Assembly (NCBI RefSeq): GCF_040369795.1
Contig: NZ_AP028955.1
Coordinates: 310,001 to 374,000 of the forward strand
Direction of reading: 5' to 3'
Source: Spiroplasma_E ixodetis_B
GTDB lineage: Bacteria; Bacillota_I; Bacilli_A; Mycoplasmatales; VBWQ01
DNA length: 64,000 nucleotides
Position numbers and translations under genes: made by a program. The notes under the pieces were generated by a model, which saw only the letters and a list, made by a program, of their open reading frames with translations, made no database searches and was not told where the DNA came from. Shown here in pieces: positions 43,349 through 52,991 of this stretch. Position 1 is the first letter of the stretch. Each line of letters starts with the position of its first letter.

Positions 43349-43729
43349 TTAATCTCAAAAATTATTATTTTTTTCTCTTATTTTAAAAACAAAAATAATT
43401 ACTATGAATAGAAATACTGTATATAGTAAGATCGGAGTGATAATTATACAAAAAATAACTCCAATTTGTAATTGAATTCAAGGATAGTAATTATCAGGAA
43501 AATGACTTAAATTACAGAAAGAACTTGCTGAAGTGCTAATAGTATAACTTAAACCAAAATGTTTTAACATTGTATATCCATCTTTAAAATTTGAATGGCA
43601 TTGTTCATTATTATTGAATTTAAAATAAAAGTTACTAAATCAAATTAAGTATAGACCAGTAATTATAATTAAAACTGTGATTGCAAATAATATTATATTT
43701 GTTATTTGAAATATTTTAACTTTTTTCAT
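43349..43729 (-). CDS. Hypothetical two-pass membrane protein
   Basis: A 126-residue protein: N-terminal membrane segment (about 10-31, NIILFAITVLIIITGLYLIW), an extracellular-type middle with Cys44 and Cys72, and a C-terminal hydrophobic segment (about 87-116, LQIGVIFCIIITPILLYTVF). Both termini are basic, so the loop is probably outside. AGAGGTAT precedes the ATG. The 178 bases downstream to the IS1595 hold only short AT-rich repeats. No family recognised. Confidence 0.65.
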
Positions 43730-43880
43730 TTTGATACCTCTTTAAATATAAAAAAACATTTTTATTATATAAAAATAATAAGTTAAAAACTATATTATTT
43801 TATGTAAAAATGATAACAAATTTATTTTGTTTTTACAATTATTGATTGTATAAGCAAAGTTTTAATTAATTATATAAATG

Positions 43881-43923
43881 AATAATATTAAGAAAATATT
43901 CAAATATTTTCTTAATATTATTT
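43881..43923 (-). terminator. Terminator of the small minus-strand gene
   Basis: AATATTAAGAAAATATT / AATATTTTCTTAATATT, a 17-bp near-perfect stem ending in T-rich sequence on the minus strand and overlapping the gene's stop codon. Confidence 0.75.
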
Positions 43924-44175
43924 TGATTTATTAATTTGATTCAATATTCTACTTGCATCTAAATTAAATGGTATTACAATAATTTCATAGTGAATAATTT
44001 CGCGATTAGGGTATCCAAATTTTGTTACTATTTCTTTAAAAATTAGATGAAATAGTGTTGCTAATTCTAATGTTTAAAATGCTTTATATTTTATGTCATC
44101 ACTTTGATTTGTTTTATATTTTAATAAATAAATTTCTTTGATTTTTATTTTCATTTCATTTTTATTGTCATTCAT
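43918..44175 (-). pseudogene. Small hypothetical gene with internal stop
   Basis: An 86-codon frame starting MNDNKNEMKIKIKEIYLLKY after GAGAGG. It reads normally through DDIKYKAF, then TAA (codon 34), then continues TLELATLFHLIFKEIVTKFG and HYEIIVIPFNLDASRILNQI to a stop inside a terminator. The second half is typical protein sequence, so a single GAA-to-TAA change is the simplest reading. No family recognised. Confidence 0.55.
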
Positions 44176-44287
44176 TTTTTTACCTCTCAAACTTATATAA
44201 TTTAACAAGTAAATTATATCATTTTACTTAATTCATATTTAGTATTTTTTATTAAAAAATTTTAATAAATATACAATAAAAATATTA

Positions 44288-44449
44288 TTATGAAAAATTA
44301 GGTGATTTTGCAATAATATCATCATTAATTTTCTCTATATTCTCATTCTCATTTATATCTTTTATATCATAATCATTTAGTGTTGCTTCTTTTCCTAAAT
44401 TTTGATTTCATTTTTCAATTTTTAAGATATGTATTTTAATCTTTGTCAT
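44288..44449 (-). CDS. Small hypothetical protein
   Basis: A 53-residue acidic protein, MTKIKIHILKIEKWNQNLGK then KEATLNDYDIKDINENENIE. It has a good ribosome site (GAGGGG) and a TGA Trp. No hydrophobic segment. It lies just upstream of the previous two small genes on the same strand, possibly one transcript. Function unknown. Confidence 0.5.
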
Positions 44450-44578
44450 TCTCAATCCCCTCTTAATAAAAAACCTTGTATGAATAAATTATACAAAAAA
44501 TTTTTTTTACTTTTAAAAATATAAATTTTTATTATAAGAATATTAAATAAAAATTAAATAAAATATTGTTATTATATA

Positions 44579-44607
44579 TTGCAATCGCGCTTGAACAAAT
44601 ATATAAT
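44579..44607 (+). promoter_or_regulatory. Promoter of tRNA-Ile
   Basis: TTGCAA, 17 bases, TATAAT, ending 18 bases before the tRNA. Confidence 0.7.
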
Positions 44608-44625
44608 ATCTCTGTTGCTCTTTTT

Positions 44626-44702
44626 GGGACTATAGCTCAGCTGGTTAGAGCGCACGCTTGATAAGCGTGAGGTCGATGGTTCAATTCCATTTAGTCCCAC
44701 CA
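44626..44702 (+). tRNA. tRNA-Ile (GAT)
   Basis: 77 bases with encoded CCA. Anticodon loop TTGATAA gives GAT. Acceptor GGGACTA pairs with TAGTCCC, and TTCAATTC forms the T loop. Confidence 0.95.
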
Positions 44703-44730
44703 TTATATGTCAAATTATGAAATAAACAGT

Positions 44731-45086
44731 TGGAATGGCAACCTTTTTTAGGAATGTTTTTTGGTAGACATTTGTGCTTGGTATTTTATGGGGGTTAAGT
44801 AGTTTAGAGTGCTGTGGATTCTTATGTTGTTGTATCAATTGATATAATCAAATAATTCTAATTTTAATTGGATTAATGATGTAAAATTTTTATCATTAAT
44901 AAACTCTGTTTTGAAAGTTTTGAAAGTCGCTTCAGCAACAGCGTTATCATAAGGACAACCTTTTTTGCTTAAAGAGCAGGTAATATTGAAGGCTAATAAA
45001 AGTTTATCAATAGTTTTATTATTAAATTCATTACCGCGATCGCTATTAAATATTTGAATATCTTTTAAACAACGATTTGAGCACAT
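44731..45086 (-). mobile_element. IS3 3' fragment, left arm of a palindrome
   Basis: The last 356 bp of IS3 on the minus strand (OrfB from MCSNRCLKDIQIFNSDRGNE to the right end), cut at 45086 by an IS630 whose far side carries the same IS3 segment inverted. Confidence 0.88.
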
Positions 45087-47044
45087 ATAGCTAACTAAAG
45101 TGATGTTTACTCATATCTTGAAAAACAAAATCAATCTCTTTTTTAATATTTGGTCAATAATTTGGTAATATTTTTCTTATATTATGTTTTATAGCAAATC
45201 AAAAATGTTCAATTGGATTTAAATTAGGAAAATATGGTGGAAGAAATAATAGTTTGCATCCAGCATTTTCAATTAATTGTTGTGTTAATTTAGATTTATG
45301 AAACGTTGCATTATCTAAAACTATAATTCGTCCATGCTTTAATACTGGAATTAGTATATTTTTTACATATGATTCAAAAATTTTACTGTTGCAATGTCCT
45401 TCAAATGCTCATAGGGATTTTAATTTACCTTTATTTAGTGAACCAATTATACTCATTATTTTTATTTTATATGCGGATTTATTATCAAATAATCTTTTAC
45501 CTTTTTCAGATCAACCATATTTATAAAATTCATTATCATCAATTCCAGATTCATCAATATATACTAAATCTTCATTCTTTAGACATATTCCGTAAATAAA
45601 TTTTTTAAAAGTCAATTAATAATTTAAAATTTATTTTATAATTTCTTTATTAATAAATTAATAAGGTGTTCATAAAAATTAATTTTGAAAATTTAAAAAA
45701 ATTAAAAAATGAACAATTTTATAGATATTTTGGTATAAAACGTTTTCATTTTGATGAAATTTTAACAAAATTAATTGAAATAGAAAATTTAAAAAAACTA
45801 AAGGTAGAAAATATAAACTTTCAGTTGAAGAAAGATTGATGATGAATTTAGTATACTGAAAAGAATATTATACTTTTTTCCAAATGAGTATTAAATATAA
45901 AATGAGTGCATCAAGTTGTTTTCGAAATATTACTTGAGTAGAAAATAAACTTAGTGATGACAAAGATTATCAGTTTTTAAAAACAAAATATAAATCAAAA
46001 ATTGAGAAAAAACAAGAAGATTTAAATGAATTTCAATTTTATTTAATTGATTCAACTGAAATCGAAATTGAAAGACCAACTAAAAAAAACTACAGTTATA
46101 ATATTTTTCTGGTAAAATTTGAATGTTTTGAAAATTAACTAAACAATAAAAAATATACAATAAAATTATTTCAAAAATTAGAATTAAAGTTGAACATGTT
46201 TTTGCTTGATTAAAAAGATTCAAAATTTTAATAAATAAATGTAGAAAAAGTATATTCAGACTTATGTAATTAAGATTTAACTTACTTTGTGAAATTTTTA
46301 ATAAAAAAAACCATTAAAATAAAAAAATATTTTTAATATTTTTTTAAAAATTTAAATTTTTATCAAGTTAATATAAAAATAATATTAACAATTTTTTTGT
46401 TTGAAATATAAATTTATTTTTAAAGTATTTTTTTAAAAATATTAACTTCTATAATTATTAACACTAAAAAATTTATAAATATTATTATTGACAATTGATT
46501 AAATTTATTTACGGAATATGTCTATTATTTTAGCTATTTCTTTTAAAAAATCTTCTTGTTTATTTTTATCTCTTTGTTCATATAAAAAAGTTTTTTTATA
46601 TGAATAATTTAGTTTTTTGAAATAGTTATAAACTGTTTCTTTAGTCATATCACCAAATTTTTCAATTACTTTTTGAACTGTAACATCTTTATTTTACGCT
46701 AAATAATTTTTTTATTCATCTAAATCCTTTATTTTGTGGCTATGTCCTTTTTGATAATTCAAAATTGGTTTTATATGCCCAGTTTCTTTTTTTATTTTTC
46801 TTCATAAGAATAAAGTCTTTCTAGTAATATTGAACACTTTACAAATTTCTTTAATTTTCATGTTTTTACTTTCATAGGCTTCTATTACTTTTCTTCGCAA
46901 GTATTCACTGTATGGTTTTGGCATAATTTAATCTTCCTAATCTATTTTAAATATTGCTGAATTGTACTTTTAAATTCAAAAACTGTTTAAATTACATATT
47001 ATTATTTTACATTATTTATGAGTAAACATTACTTTAGTTAGCTA
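45087..47044 (-). mobile_element. IS630 element, complete, split by IS5
   Basis: Both ends (TAGCTAACTAAAG...) with TA at each side (45085-45086, 47045-47046). Excluding the IS5 it has about 1015 bp. The transposase has TAA/TTA lesions (for example near 46695) in addition to the IS5 insertion at NEDLVY. Confidence 0.88.
45581..46523 (+). mobile_element. IS5 element in IS630, internal deletion
   Basis: 943 bp with both ends. About 210 bp (OrfB IFADNGKV to NKKLTK) are missing, and OrfA is frameshifted at KKL near 45800. Host DNA reads ATTCTT on one side and ATTATT on the other, fitting a mutated 3-bp duplication. Confidence 0.86.
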
Positions 47045-47401
47045 TATGTGCTCAAATCGTTGTTTAAAAAATATTCAAATATTTCATATCGATCGCGGTA
47101 ATGAATTTAATAATAAAACTATTGATAAACTTTTATTAGCCTTCAATATTACCCGCTCTTTAAGCAAAAAAGGTTGTCCTTATGATAACGCTGTTGCTGA
47201 AGCAACTTTCAAAACTTTCAAAACAGAATTTATTAATGATAAAAATTTTACATCATTAATCCAATTAAAATTATAATTATTTGATTATATCAATTGATAC
47301 AACAACATAAGAATCCACAGCACTCTAAACTACTTAACCCCCATAAAACACCAAGCACAAATGTCTACCAAAAAACATTCCTAAAAAAGGTTGCCATCCC
47401 A
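47045..47401 (+). mobile_element. IS3 3' fragment, right arm of a palindrome
   Basis: The same 357-bp end of IS3 as at 44731-45086, in the opposite orientation, starting at the same codon (MCSNRCLKNIQIFHIDRGNE) and reaching the right end GGTTGCCATCCCA. Confidence 0.88.
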
Positions 47402-47463
47402 AAATTGCCAAATTTTAATTTTTAGATTTTATAATTTATGATGAAAATTTGAAAGATTATGGA

Positions 47464-47541
47464 GACTTTCCTAAAAACTGTGTTTTTTAAATAAATTTTA
47501 GTTGTAAAATCACTAAGTTACACAGATTACTAAACATTACC
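47464..47541. repeat. 78-bp MITE-like repeat, copy 2
   Basis: Identical to 30858-30935. It sits 25 bases upstream of the tmRNA promoter. No convincing 8-9 bp target duplication is visible. Confidence 0.75.
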
Positions 47542-47566
47542 GAATTATTTTTAAGAAAACCAAAAA

Positions 47567-47595
47567 TTGCTTTATATTAGAAAGTAATGTATAAT
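47567..47595 (+). promoter_or_regulatory. Promoter of ssrA
   Basis: TTGCTT, 17 bases, TATAAT, ending six bases before the tmRNA. Confidence 0.8.
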
Positions 47596-47601
47596 ATTAA
47601 C

Positions 47602-48018
47602 GGGGATGTTCTGGTTTCGACAAGAGTGAACAACTAATTGTGGCAGTGGTTTGGTAGACCATAATACTACGAGGTTTCATAACCGGAAAACAAACTAAAA
47701 CCGTAGTACCTAACTGATTCACAACAAAGTTAAACAACTTTGGATTTGGTTTAGGAAATCAAGCACTTTTACCTGCTTAATTACTTAAGAAGTAAATACT
47801 ACCGTTGCTAATAGCAAGTTTATCAATATTAGTAACGTATCATAAGGATAAACTAGAAAAAATGATGTTAATAAATTTTTTTGAATTTCCATTAACTAGC
47901 TATTCATAATTTCGTATAATTTATTATTAAATAGTGATTTTTCTAAATTATACTAAACTGTAGATACAGTTAGTCAGTTAACTTTTGGACGCGGGTTCGA
48001 TCCCCGCCATCTCCACCA
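47602..48018 (+). ncRNA. ssrA: Transfer-messenger RNA
   Basis: Ribosome-rescue RNA of 417 bases. The 5' GGGGATGTTCTGGTTTCGAC and 3' GGGTTCGATCCCCGCC then ATCTCCACCA form the tRNA-like end. The likely tag reading frame starts with GGA at 47685 and runs 31 codons to TAA at 47778: GKQTKTVVPNW..., ending GLGNQALLPA. It starts with GK like the Bacillus tag, ends in a small non-polar residue, and contains one TGA read as Trp. The resume codon is inferred from its distance from the 5' end (about 84 bases). Confidence 0.93.
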
Positions 48019-48028
48019 TAAATTAAAT

Positions 48029-48047
48029 GCACAAGTGTGCTTTTTTT
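48029..48047 (+). terminator. Terminator of ssrA
   Basis: GCACA AG TGTGC followed by seven T. Confidence 0.8.
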
Positions 48048-48154
48048 ATTATTTAATTTAATAATTAATTATAAATAACTTTATAAGATTTTAATTAGTG
48101 AAATAAATAATAAAAAAATATTTAAATATTTTATTAATAATATTGTAAAACAAG

Positions 48155-48183
48155 TTGCAAATAGTAACTAGTCTTGGTAATAT
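48155..48183 (+). promoter_or_regulatory. Promoter of tRNA-Cys
   Basis: TTGCAA, 17 bases, TAATAT, about 30 bases before the tRNA. Confidence 0.5.
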
Positions 48184-48214
48184 TGAAAAGTCTTTAAATT
48201 TTTTAATTATATTT

Positions 48215-48290
48215 GGAGCCGTGGCCAAGTGGTTTAAGGCATAAGTCTGCAAAACTTTGATCGTCGGTTCGAATCCGATCGGCTCCTCCA
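48215..48290 (+). tRNA. tRNA-Cys (GCA)
   Basis: 76 bases with CCA. Anticodon loop CTGCAAA; GGAGCCG acceptor pairs with CGGCTCC. Confidence 0.94.
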
Positions 48291-48317
48291 AAATATTAAT
48301 AATATTTGCAAATATAC

Positions 48318-48347
48318 TTGTAAATATTACTTTTAATAAGTTATAAT
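48318..48347 (+). promoter_or_regulatory. Promoter of the tRNA-Arg to tRNA-Asp run
   Basis: TTGTAA, 18 bases, TATAAT, 51 bases before tRNA-Arg. The eight tRNAs that follow are closely spaced and share one terminator. Confidence 0.6.
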
Positions 48348-48398
48348 TGATTAGGTTTAATTATTTAATGAGTTACTATAAATTTTAGTAATTAAATG

Positions 48399-48475
48399 CG
48401 CCTGTAGATCAATTGGATAGATCGTTTGACTACGGATCAAAAGGTTGTGGGTTCAAGTCCTGCCAGGCGCACCAT
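48399..48475 (+). tRNA. tRNA-Arg (ACG)
   Basis: 77 bases with CCA; anticodon loop CTACGGA. ACG is normally deaminated to ICG. Confidence 0.94.
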
Positions 48476-48476
48476 C

Positions 48477-48552
48477 GGGATGTGGCTCAGCTTGGTAGAG
48501 CGCTCGGTTTGGGACCGAGAGGTCGCAGGTTCGAATCCTGTCTTCCCGACCA
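48477..48552 (+). tRNA. tRNA-Pro (TGG)
   Basis: 76 bases with CCA; anticodon loop TTTGGGA. One base after tRNA-Arg. Confidence 0.94.
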
Positions 48553-48564
48553 TTATTAAAAAAA

Positions 48565-48640
48565 GGGCCCTTAGCTCATTTGGTAGAGTGCCTGCCTTGC
48601 ACGCAGGAGGTGGTCGGTTCGATCCCGATAGGGTCCACCA
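48565..48640 (+). tRNA. tRNA-Ala (TGC)
   Basis: 76 bases with CCA; anticodon loop CTTGCAC. Acceptor GGGCCCT pairs with AGGGTCC (one G-U). Confidence 0.94.
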
Positions 48641-48674
48641 TTTATATATCAGTTTAAACATTTAAACTAAAACT

Positions 48675-48751
48675 GGCGAGGTAGCTCAGTTGATTAGAGC
48701 GTTCGGTTCATACCCGAGAGGCCATGGGTTTGAGTCCCATCCCCGCTACCA
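48675..48751 (+). tRNA. tRNA-Met (CAT), elongator
   Basis: 77 bases with CCA; anticodon loop TTCATAC. One A-C mismatch in the acceptor stem. Assigned as elongator Met by its position between Ala and the second CAT tRNA, as in Bacillus. Confidence 0.85.
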
Positions 48752-48758
48752 TAGTCTA

Positions 48759-48835
48759 GGACCCTTAGCTTAGTTGGTTAAAGCTCCCGGCTCATAACCG
48801 GGCGAGCATTGGTTCGAATCCGATAGGGTCCACCA
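48759..48835 (+). tRNA. tRNA-Ile2 (CAT, lysidine-type)
   Basis: 77 bases with CCA; anticodon loop CTCATAA. It lacks initiator features. Order Met-Ile2-Ser-fMet-Asp matches Bacillus, so I take it as the Ile tRNA modified by TilS to read ATA. Confidence 0.75.
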
Positions 48836-48848
48836 TAGTTAAATACTC

Positions 48849-48938
48849 GGAGGCTTACCCAAGTCCGGTTGAAGGGAACAGTCTTGAAAACTGTCAGTGC
48901 GAAAGTGCTCGAGGGTTCGAATCCCTCAGCCTCCTCCA
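48849..48938 (+). tRNA. tRNA-Ser (TGA)
   Basis: 90 bases with long variable arm (CAGTGCGAAAGTGCTCG) and CCA; anticodon loop CTTGAAA. Confidence 0.95.
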
Positions 48939-48959
48939 TTATTATTAAATTTTATACAT

Positions 48960-49034
48960 CGCGGAGTGGGGAAGTGGTATCCCGTCGGGCTCATAATCCG
49001 AAGATCATTGGTTCAAATCCAGTCTCCGCAACCA
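48960..49034 (+). tRNA. Initiator tRNA-fMet (CAT)
   Basis: 75 bases with CCA. The C1-A72 mismatch and the GGG/CC-type anticodon stem (CGGGCTCATAATCCG) mark the initiator, although the 3' side of the stem is TCC rather than CCC. Confidence 0.9.
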
Positions 49035-49035
49035 C

Positions 49036-49111
49036 GGTCTTGTGGTAAAGTGGTTAATACGCCTCCCTGTCACGGAGGAGATCGCGGGTTCGATCCCCGT
49101 CAAGACCGCCA
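49036..49111 (+). tRNA. tRNA-Asp (GTC)
   Basis: 76 bases with CCA; anticodon loop CTGTCAC. Last of the run; the tRNA-Phe that follows in Bacillus is absent here. Confidence 0.95.
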
Positions 49112-49139
49112 AAATAAAACATAATTAGTATTAATTTAG

Positions 49140-49172
49140 AGAGTAAGTAAAAAGTCTTACTCTTTTTTTATT
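49140..49172 (+). terminator. Terminator of the tRNA run
   Basis: GAGTAAG / CTTACTC stem with 8-base loop, then seven T. Confidence 0.85.
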
Positions 49173-49336
49173 GTTGTAATTAATAATTATTTTATTCATT
49201 ATGGAAGAAAGTTTTTGATTGATTAAGTAAATTAAAAATATTAAAATACACGTATAATTTAAATAATAAATATAATTTTATTTAAAGTTAACTATTACTT
49301 TATAATAGTTTTTAATTTTTAAAAAGGAGCAAAAAT

Positions 49337-49559
49337 ACGCCAAACAATTTATTAAACTTTAATAACTCATCTTCAAGTATCATAAGTAGCAATAATGTTG
49401 AGACATTGATACCAGTGAATAATGCATTAACATTAGAAAATGGTATCAATGAACCAATTTTAAAAAATATATTATCATTAAATTTTTTATATAATATTGA
49501 AATGAGTTCTAAAGAACAACTTCAGTCACTTATGAAAGTAAAAAAAAATAAAAACATAT
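49337..49559 (+). pseudogene. N-terminal fragment of an unrecognised gene, lost start codon
   Basis: A ribosome site AAGGAG seven bases upstream leads to ACG (49337) where ATG is expected. The frame reads PNNLLNFNNSSSSIISSNNV, then TLIPVNNALTLENGINEPIL and SSKEQLQSLMKVKK before an IS1595 cuts it at 49560. It looks like a single T-to-C change of the start plus truncation. The 150 bases before it are AT-rich with nothing I can support. No family recognised. Confidence 0.5.
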
Positions 49560-49679
49560 GGAAATTATCCCCACATGTACTAGTGTGGAGGAAAAAATGA
49601 ATTGAAATGAATTCAATAGCATATTTCAAAATGAAAACGATTGTTTGAAATATATAGCGAAGTTGAAAGTGGATGGGTT
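49560..49679 (+). mobile_element. IS1595 5' fragment
   Basis: The left end GGAAATTATCCCCACATGTA plus the true N-terminus of the transposase, MNWNEFNSIFQNENDCLKYI, cut by IS3 at 49680. It shows what the start of the family looks like in this genome. Confidence 0.85.
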
Positions 49680-49864
49680 ACACTTTATTGGACACTAATT
49701 ACGTAGACAAGTGAACAAATTAGTTAAAAGAAAGGAATTATAATTATGGCCAATATTAACTCATATTCAGATGAATTTAAAAAACAAATAGTAGCTTTAT
49801 ATCAAAGTGGTAAGTCAGTGTCTTGTCTTGCTAAAGAGTGCAATGTTACAAGAGCAGCTACTTA
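49680..49864 (+). mobile_element. IS3 5' fragment
   Basis: Left end TGGATGGGTTACAC and OrfA start (ATG 49746) up to TRAATY, where IS630 is inserted. Confidence 0.86.
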
Positions 49865-50780
49865 TAGCTAACTAAAGTAATGTTTAATCATAAATAATGT
49901 AAAATAATAATATGTAATTTAAACAGTTTTTGAATTTAAAAGTACAATTCAGCAATATTTAAAATAGATTAGGAAGATTAAATTATGCCAAAACCATACA
50001 GTGAAGACTTACGAAGAAAAGTAATAGAAGCCTATGAAAGTAAAAACATGAAAATTAAAGAAATTTGTAAAGTGTTCAATATTACTAGAAAGACTTTATT
50101 CTTATTAAGAAAAAGAAAAAAAGAAACTGGGCATATAAAACCAATTTTGAATTATCAAAAAGGACATAGCCACAAAATAAAGGATTTAGATGAATTAAAA
50201 AATTATTTAGCGCAAAATAAAGATGTTACAGTCCAAAAAGTGATTGAAAAATTTGGTGATATGACTAAAGAAACAGTTTATAACTATTTCAAAAAACTAA
50301 ATTATACATATAAAAAAAACTTTTCTATATGAACAAAGAGATAAAAACAAACAAGAAGATTTTTTAAAAGAAATAGCTAAAATAATGAATGAAGATTTAG
50401 TATATATTGATGAATCTGGAATTGATGATAATGAATTTTATAAATATGGTTGATCTGAAAAAGGTAAAAGATTATTTGATAATAAACCCGCATATAAAAT
50501 AAAAAGAATGAGTATAATTGGTTCACTAAATAAAGGTAAATTAAAAGCTCTATGAGCATTTGAAGGACATTGCAACAGTAAAATTTTTGAATCATATGTA
50601 AAAAATATACTAATTCCAGTATTAAAGCATGGACAAATTATAGTTTTAGATAATGCAACGTTTCATAAATCTAAATTAACACAACAATTAATTGAAAATG
50701 CTGGATGCAAACTATTATTTCTTCCACCATATTCTCCTAATTTAAATCAAATTGAACATTTTTGATTTGCTATAAAACAT
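49865..50780 (+). mobile_element. IS630 element in IS3, 3' end missing
   Basis: 5' end after a TA, transposase from 49985. An extra A near 50318 (eight A instead of seven) shifts the frame after KLNYTYKK, and TTA for TGA occurs at 50104. Cut by IS5 at 50781. Confidence 0.86.
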
Positions 50781-50781
50781 T

Positions 50782-51321
50782 AGACATATTCCGTAAATAA
50801 ATTTAATCAATTGTCAATAATAATATTTATAAATTTTTTAGTGTTAATAATTATAGAAGTTAATATTTTTAAAAAAATACTTTAAAAATAAATTTATATT
50901 TCAAACACAAAAATTGTTAATATTATTTTTATATTAACTTGATAAAAATTTAAATTTTTAAAAAAATATTAAAAATATTTTTTTATTTTAATGGTTTTGT
51001 TTTATTAAAAATTTCACAAAGTAAGTTAAATCTTAAGTACATAAGTCTAAATATACTTTTTCTACATTTATTTATTAAAATTTTGAATATTTTTAATCAA
51101 GCAAAAACATGTTCAACTTTAATTCTAATTTTTGAAATAATTTTATTGTAGTTTTTTTATTGTTTAGTTAATTTTTTATTTTTAGTTTTTTTAATTGGTA
51201 ATATAGTATTTTTATAAATATTTTGTATTCCTTGATATCCCAAATCACCAATAATTATTGTTTTTTCTGAAAATTCAAGATTTGAATTTTTTAATATTTG
51301 AAAATAATGTACTTTTCCATT
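50782..51321 (-). mobile_element. IS5 3' part
   Basis: Right end and OrfB from about IFADNGKV-type sequence to the stop; the 5' half is replaced by IS256 at 51322. Confidence 0.84.
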
Positions 51322-52219
51322 TTGATGAACTATGCATAATTGATGTTCGGTTTTAGAATAAACTAATTGTATTGCTTCTGACATTCCTGTTAAATTGTCA
51401 CTACAAGCAATAAGAATATCATTTAAGACTCGATTTTTCATTTCTGTGAAATTAGATAATCAAAACTTAGAACCTTCATTTCCACTAATTCATAAACCTA
51501 AAATATCTTTTTTACCTTCTAAATCAACTCCTAGTGCTATATAAACTGATTTGTTAATAATGCGTTTATCTTGTCGTACTTTAACTACTATACAATCAAA
51601 ATAAACAATCGGATAAACAATTTCTAATGGCCGATTTTGTTATGCTTTAACATCATCAATAACATCATCAGTAATTTGACCAATAACACTTTCACTAATA
51701 TCAGTACCATGATATAACTATTGTAACTGCATTCTAATATCTGATAAAGTCATGCCTTTGGCATATAATGAAAGAACTTGTTGATCAAAACCATCAAATC
51801 TTCTTTGTCTTTTTGCAACTATTACTGGTCCAAAATTACTATTACGATCTCGTGGTACATTAATCTCAATTTTACCTTGTTGAGTTATTAATTTTTTTGA
51901 ACTTATACCATTACGAGCATTATCGCTATTATTATGTTGATTTTTTTCATATCCTAAATAATTTTGCATTTCAAAATTCAACATTTTTTCAACTAATCTT
52001 TTTGTTAATTCTTTATATAAACCTCCCTCTTTAAAAACTGTTGTTAAATCTTCAGTATTTTTTAATAATAAATCTACTGCTTTTGATATTGGATCATTAT
52101 TATTAATATTTTGTTTTTTAGACATACGTAACTCACTCTTTCTAGTTATTTAATTTTATTTACTAGAATTAATTAAACCTAGTTATTTTTGTAAGTTACA
52201 CAGATTACTAAAAATTACT
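51322..52219 (-). mobile_element. IS256 5' part
   Basis: From the HQLCIVHQ region of the transposase back to the start at 52125 and the 5' end (diverged to AGTAATTTTTAG). The frame has a stop near 51718. The 3' third is missing. Confidence 0.84.
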
Positions 52220-52786
52220 AAATTATCATAATAAAGTCAATGATAGTCAAATTACTAATCTTGTTAATAGAGACTTTAATAATAGGCTTAAAAATGAAGT
52301 TATTGTTAGTGATTTAACTTATGTTCAAGTTAATGGTAAATGAAACTATATTTGCTTATTAATCCACCTGTACAATCGCGAAATTATTGGACATAGTTTA
52401 GTTACTAAAAAAGATGCATCATTAGTATATCAAGCATTTATGTGCTCAAATCGTTGTTTAAAAAATATTCAAATATTTCATAGCGATCGCGGTAATTAAT
52501 TTAATAATAAAACTATTGATAAACTTTTATTAGCCTTCAATATTACCCGCTCTTTAAGCAAAAAAGGTTGTCATTATTATAACGCCGTTGCTGAAGCAAC
52601 TTTCAAAACAGAATTTATTAATGATAAAAATTTTACATCATTAACCCAATTAAAATTAGAATTATTTGATTATATCAATTGATACAACAACATAAGAATC
52701 CACAGCACTCTAAACTACTTAATCCCCATAAAACACCAAGCACAAATGTCTACCAAAAAACAGTCCTAAAAAGGGTTGCCATTCCA
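52220..52786 (+). mobile_element. IS3 3' half
   Basis: OrfB integrase core from YHNKVNDSQITN-type sequence through VSDLTYVQVNGKWNYICLLI, HSDRGN and AEATFKTE to the right end GTTGCCATTCCA. Several lesions (TAA for Glu in RGNEF, YYNAV for YDNAV, short deletion) make it inactive. Confidence 0.86.
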
Positions 52787-52991
52787 CTATATAATTTATT
52801 GCCAAATCATTATCGTTATATGGATTATTTATTTTAAAACTTTTCATGCCTTGTTCTCATGTAATGTTATATTTAAAACATTCTTGATTTTTATCATTTT
52901 TAAAAATATAATAACCATTATATTGTTCATAAAATTCACAAGATATTAATTCATTTTCATTTCTAGTAATATTTGGAATATTTTTAATATA
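52787..52991 (-). pseudogene. Internal fragment of an unrecognised gene
   Basis: A minus-strand frame open across the whole 205 bases between IS3 and IS630: KNIPNITRNENELISCEFYE, QYNGYYIFKNDKNQECFKYN, ITWEQGMKSFKINNPYNDND. It has a TGA Trp and normal composition, but neither start nor stop. Both ends are cut by insertion sequences. No family recognised. Confidence 0.5.

Noticed and set aside
44626..44702. tRNA-Ile as an attachment site for an integrative element
   Set aside because: The IS3 starts 28 bases after the gene and no duplicated tRNA 3' end is visible in the window.
48091..49124. Several ORFs across the tRNA run
   Set aside because: They are translations of tRNA genes on either strand (for example GSSPARRT, VRLAGLEPTTF), a common artefact.
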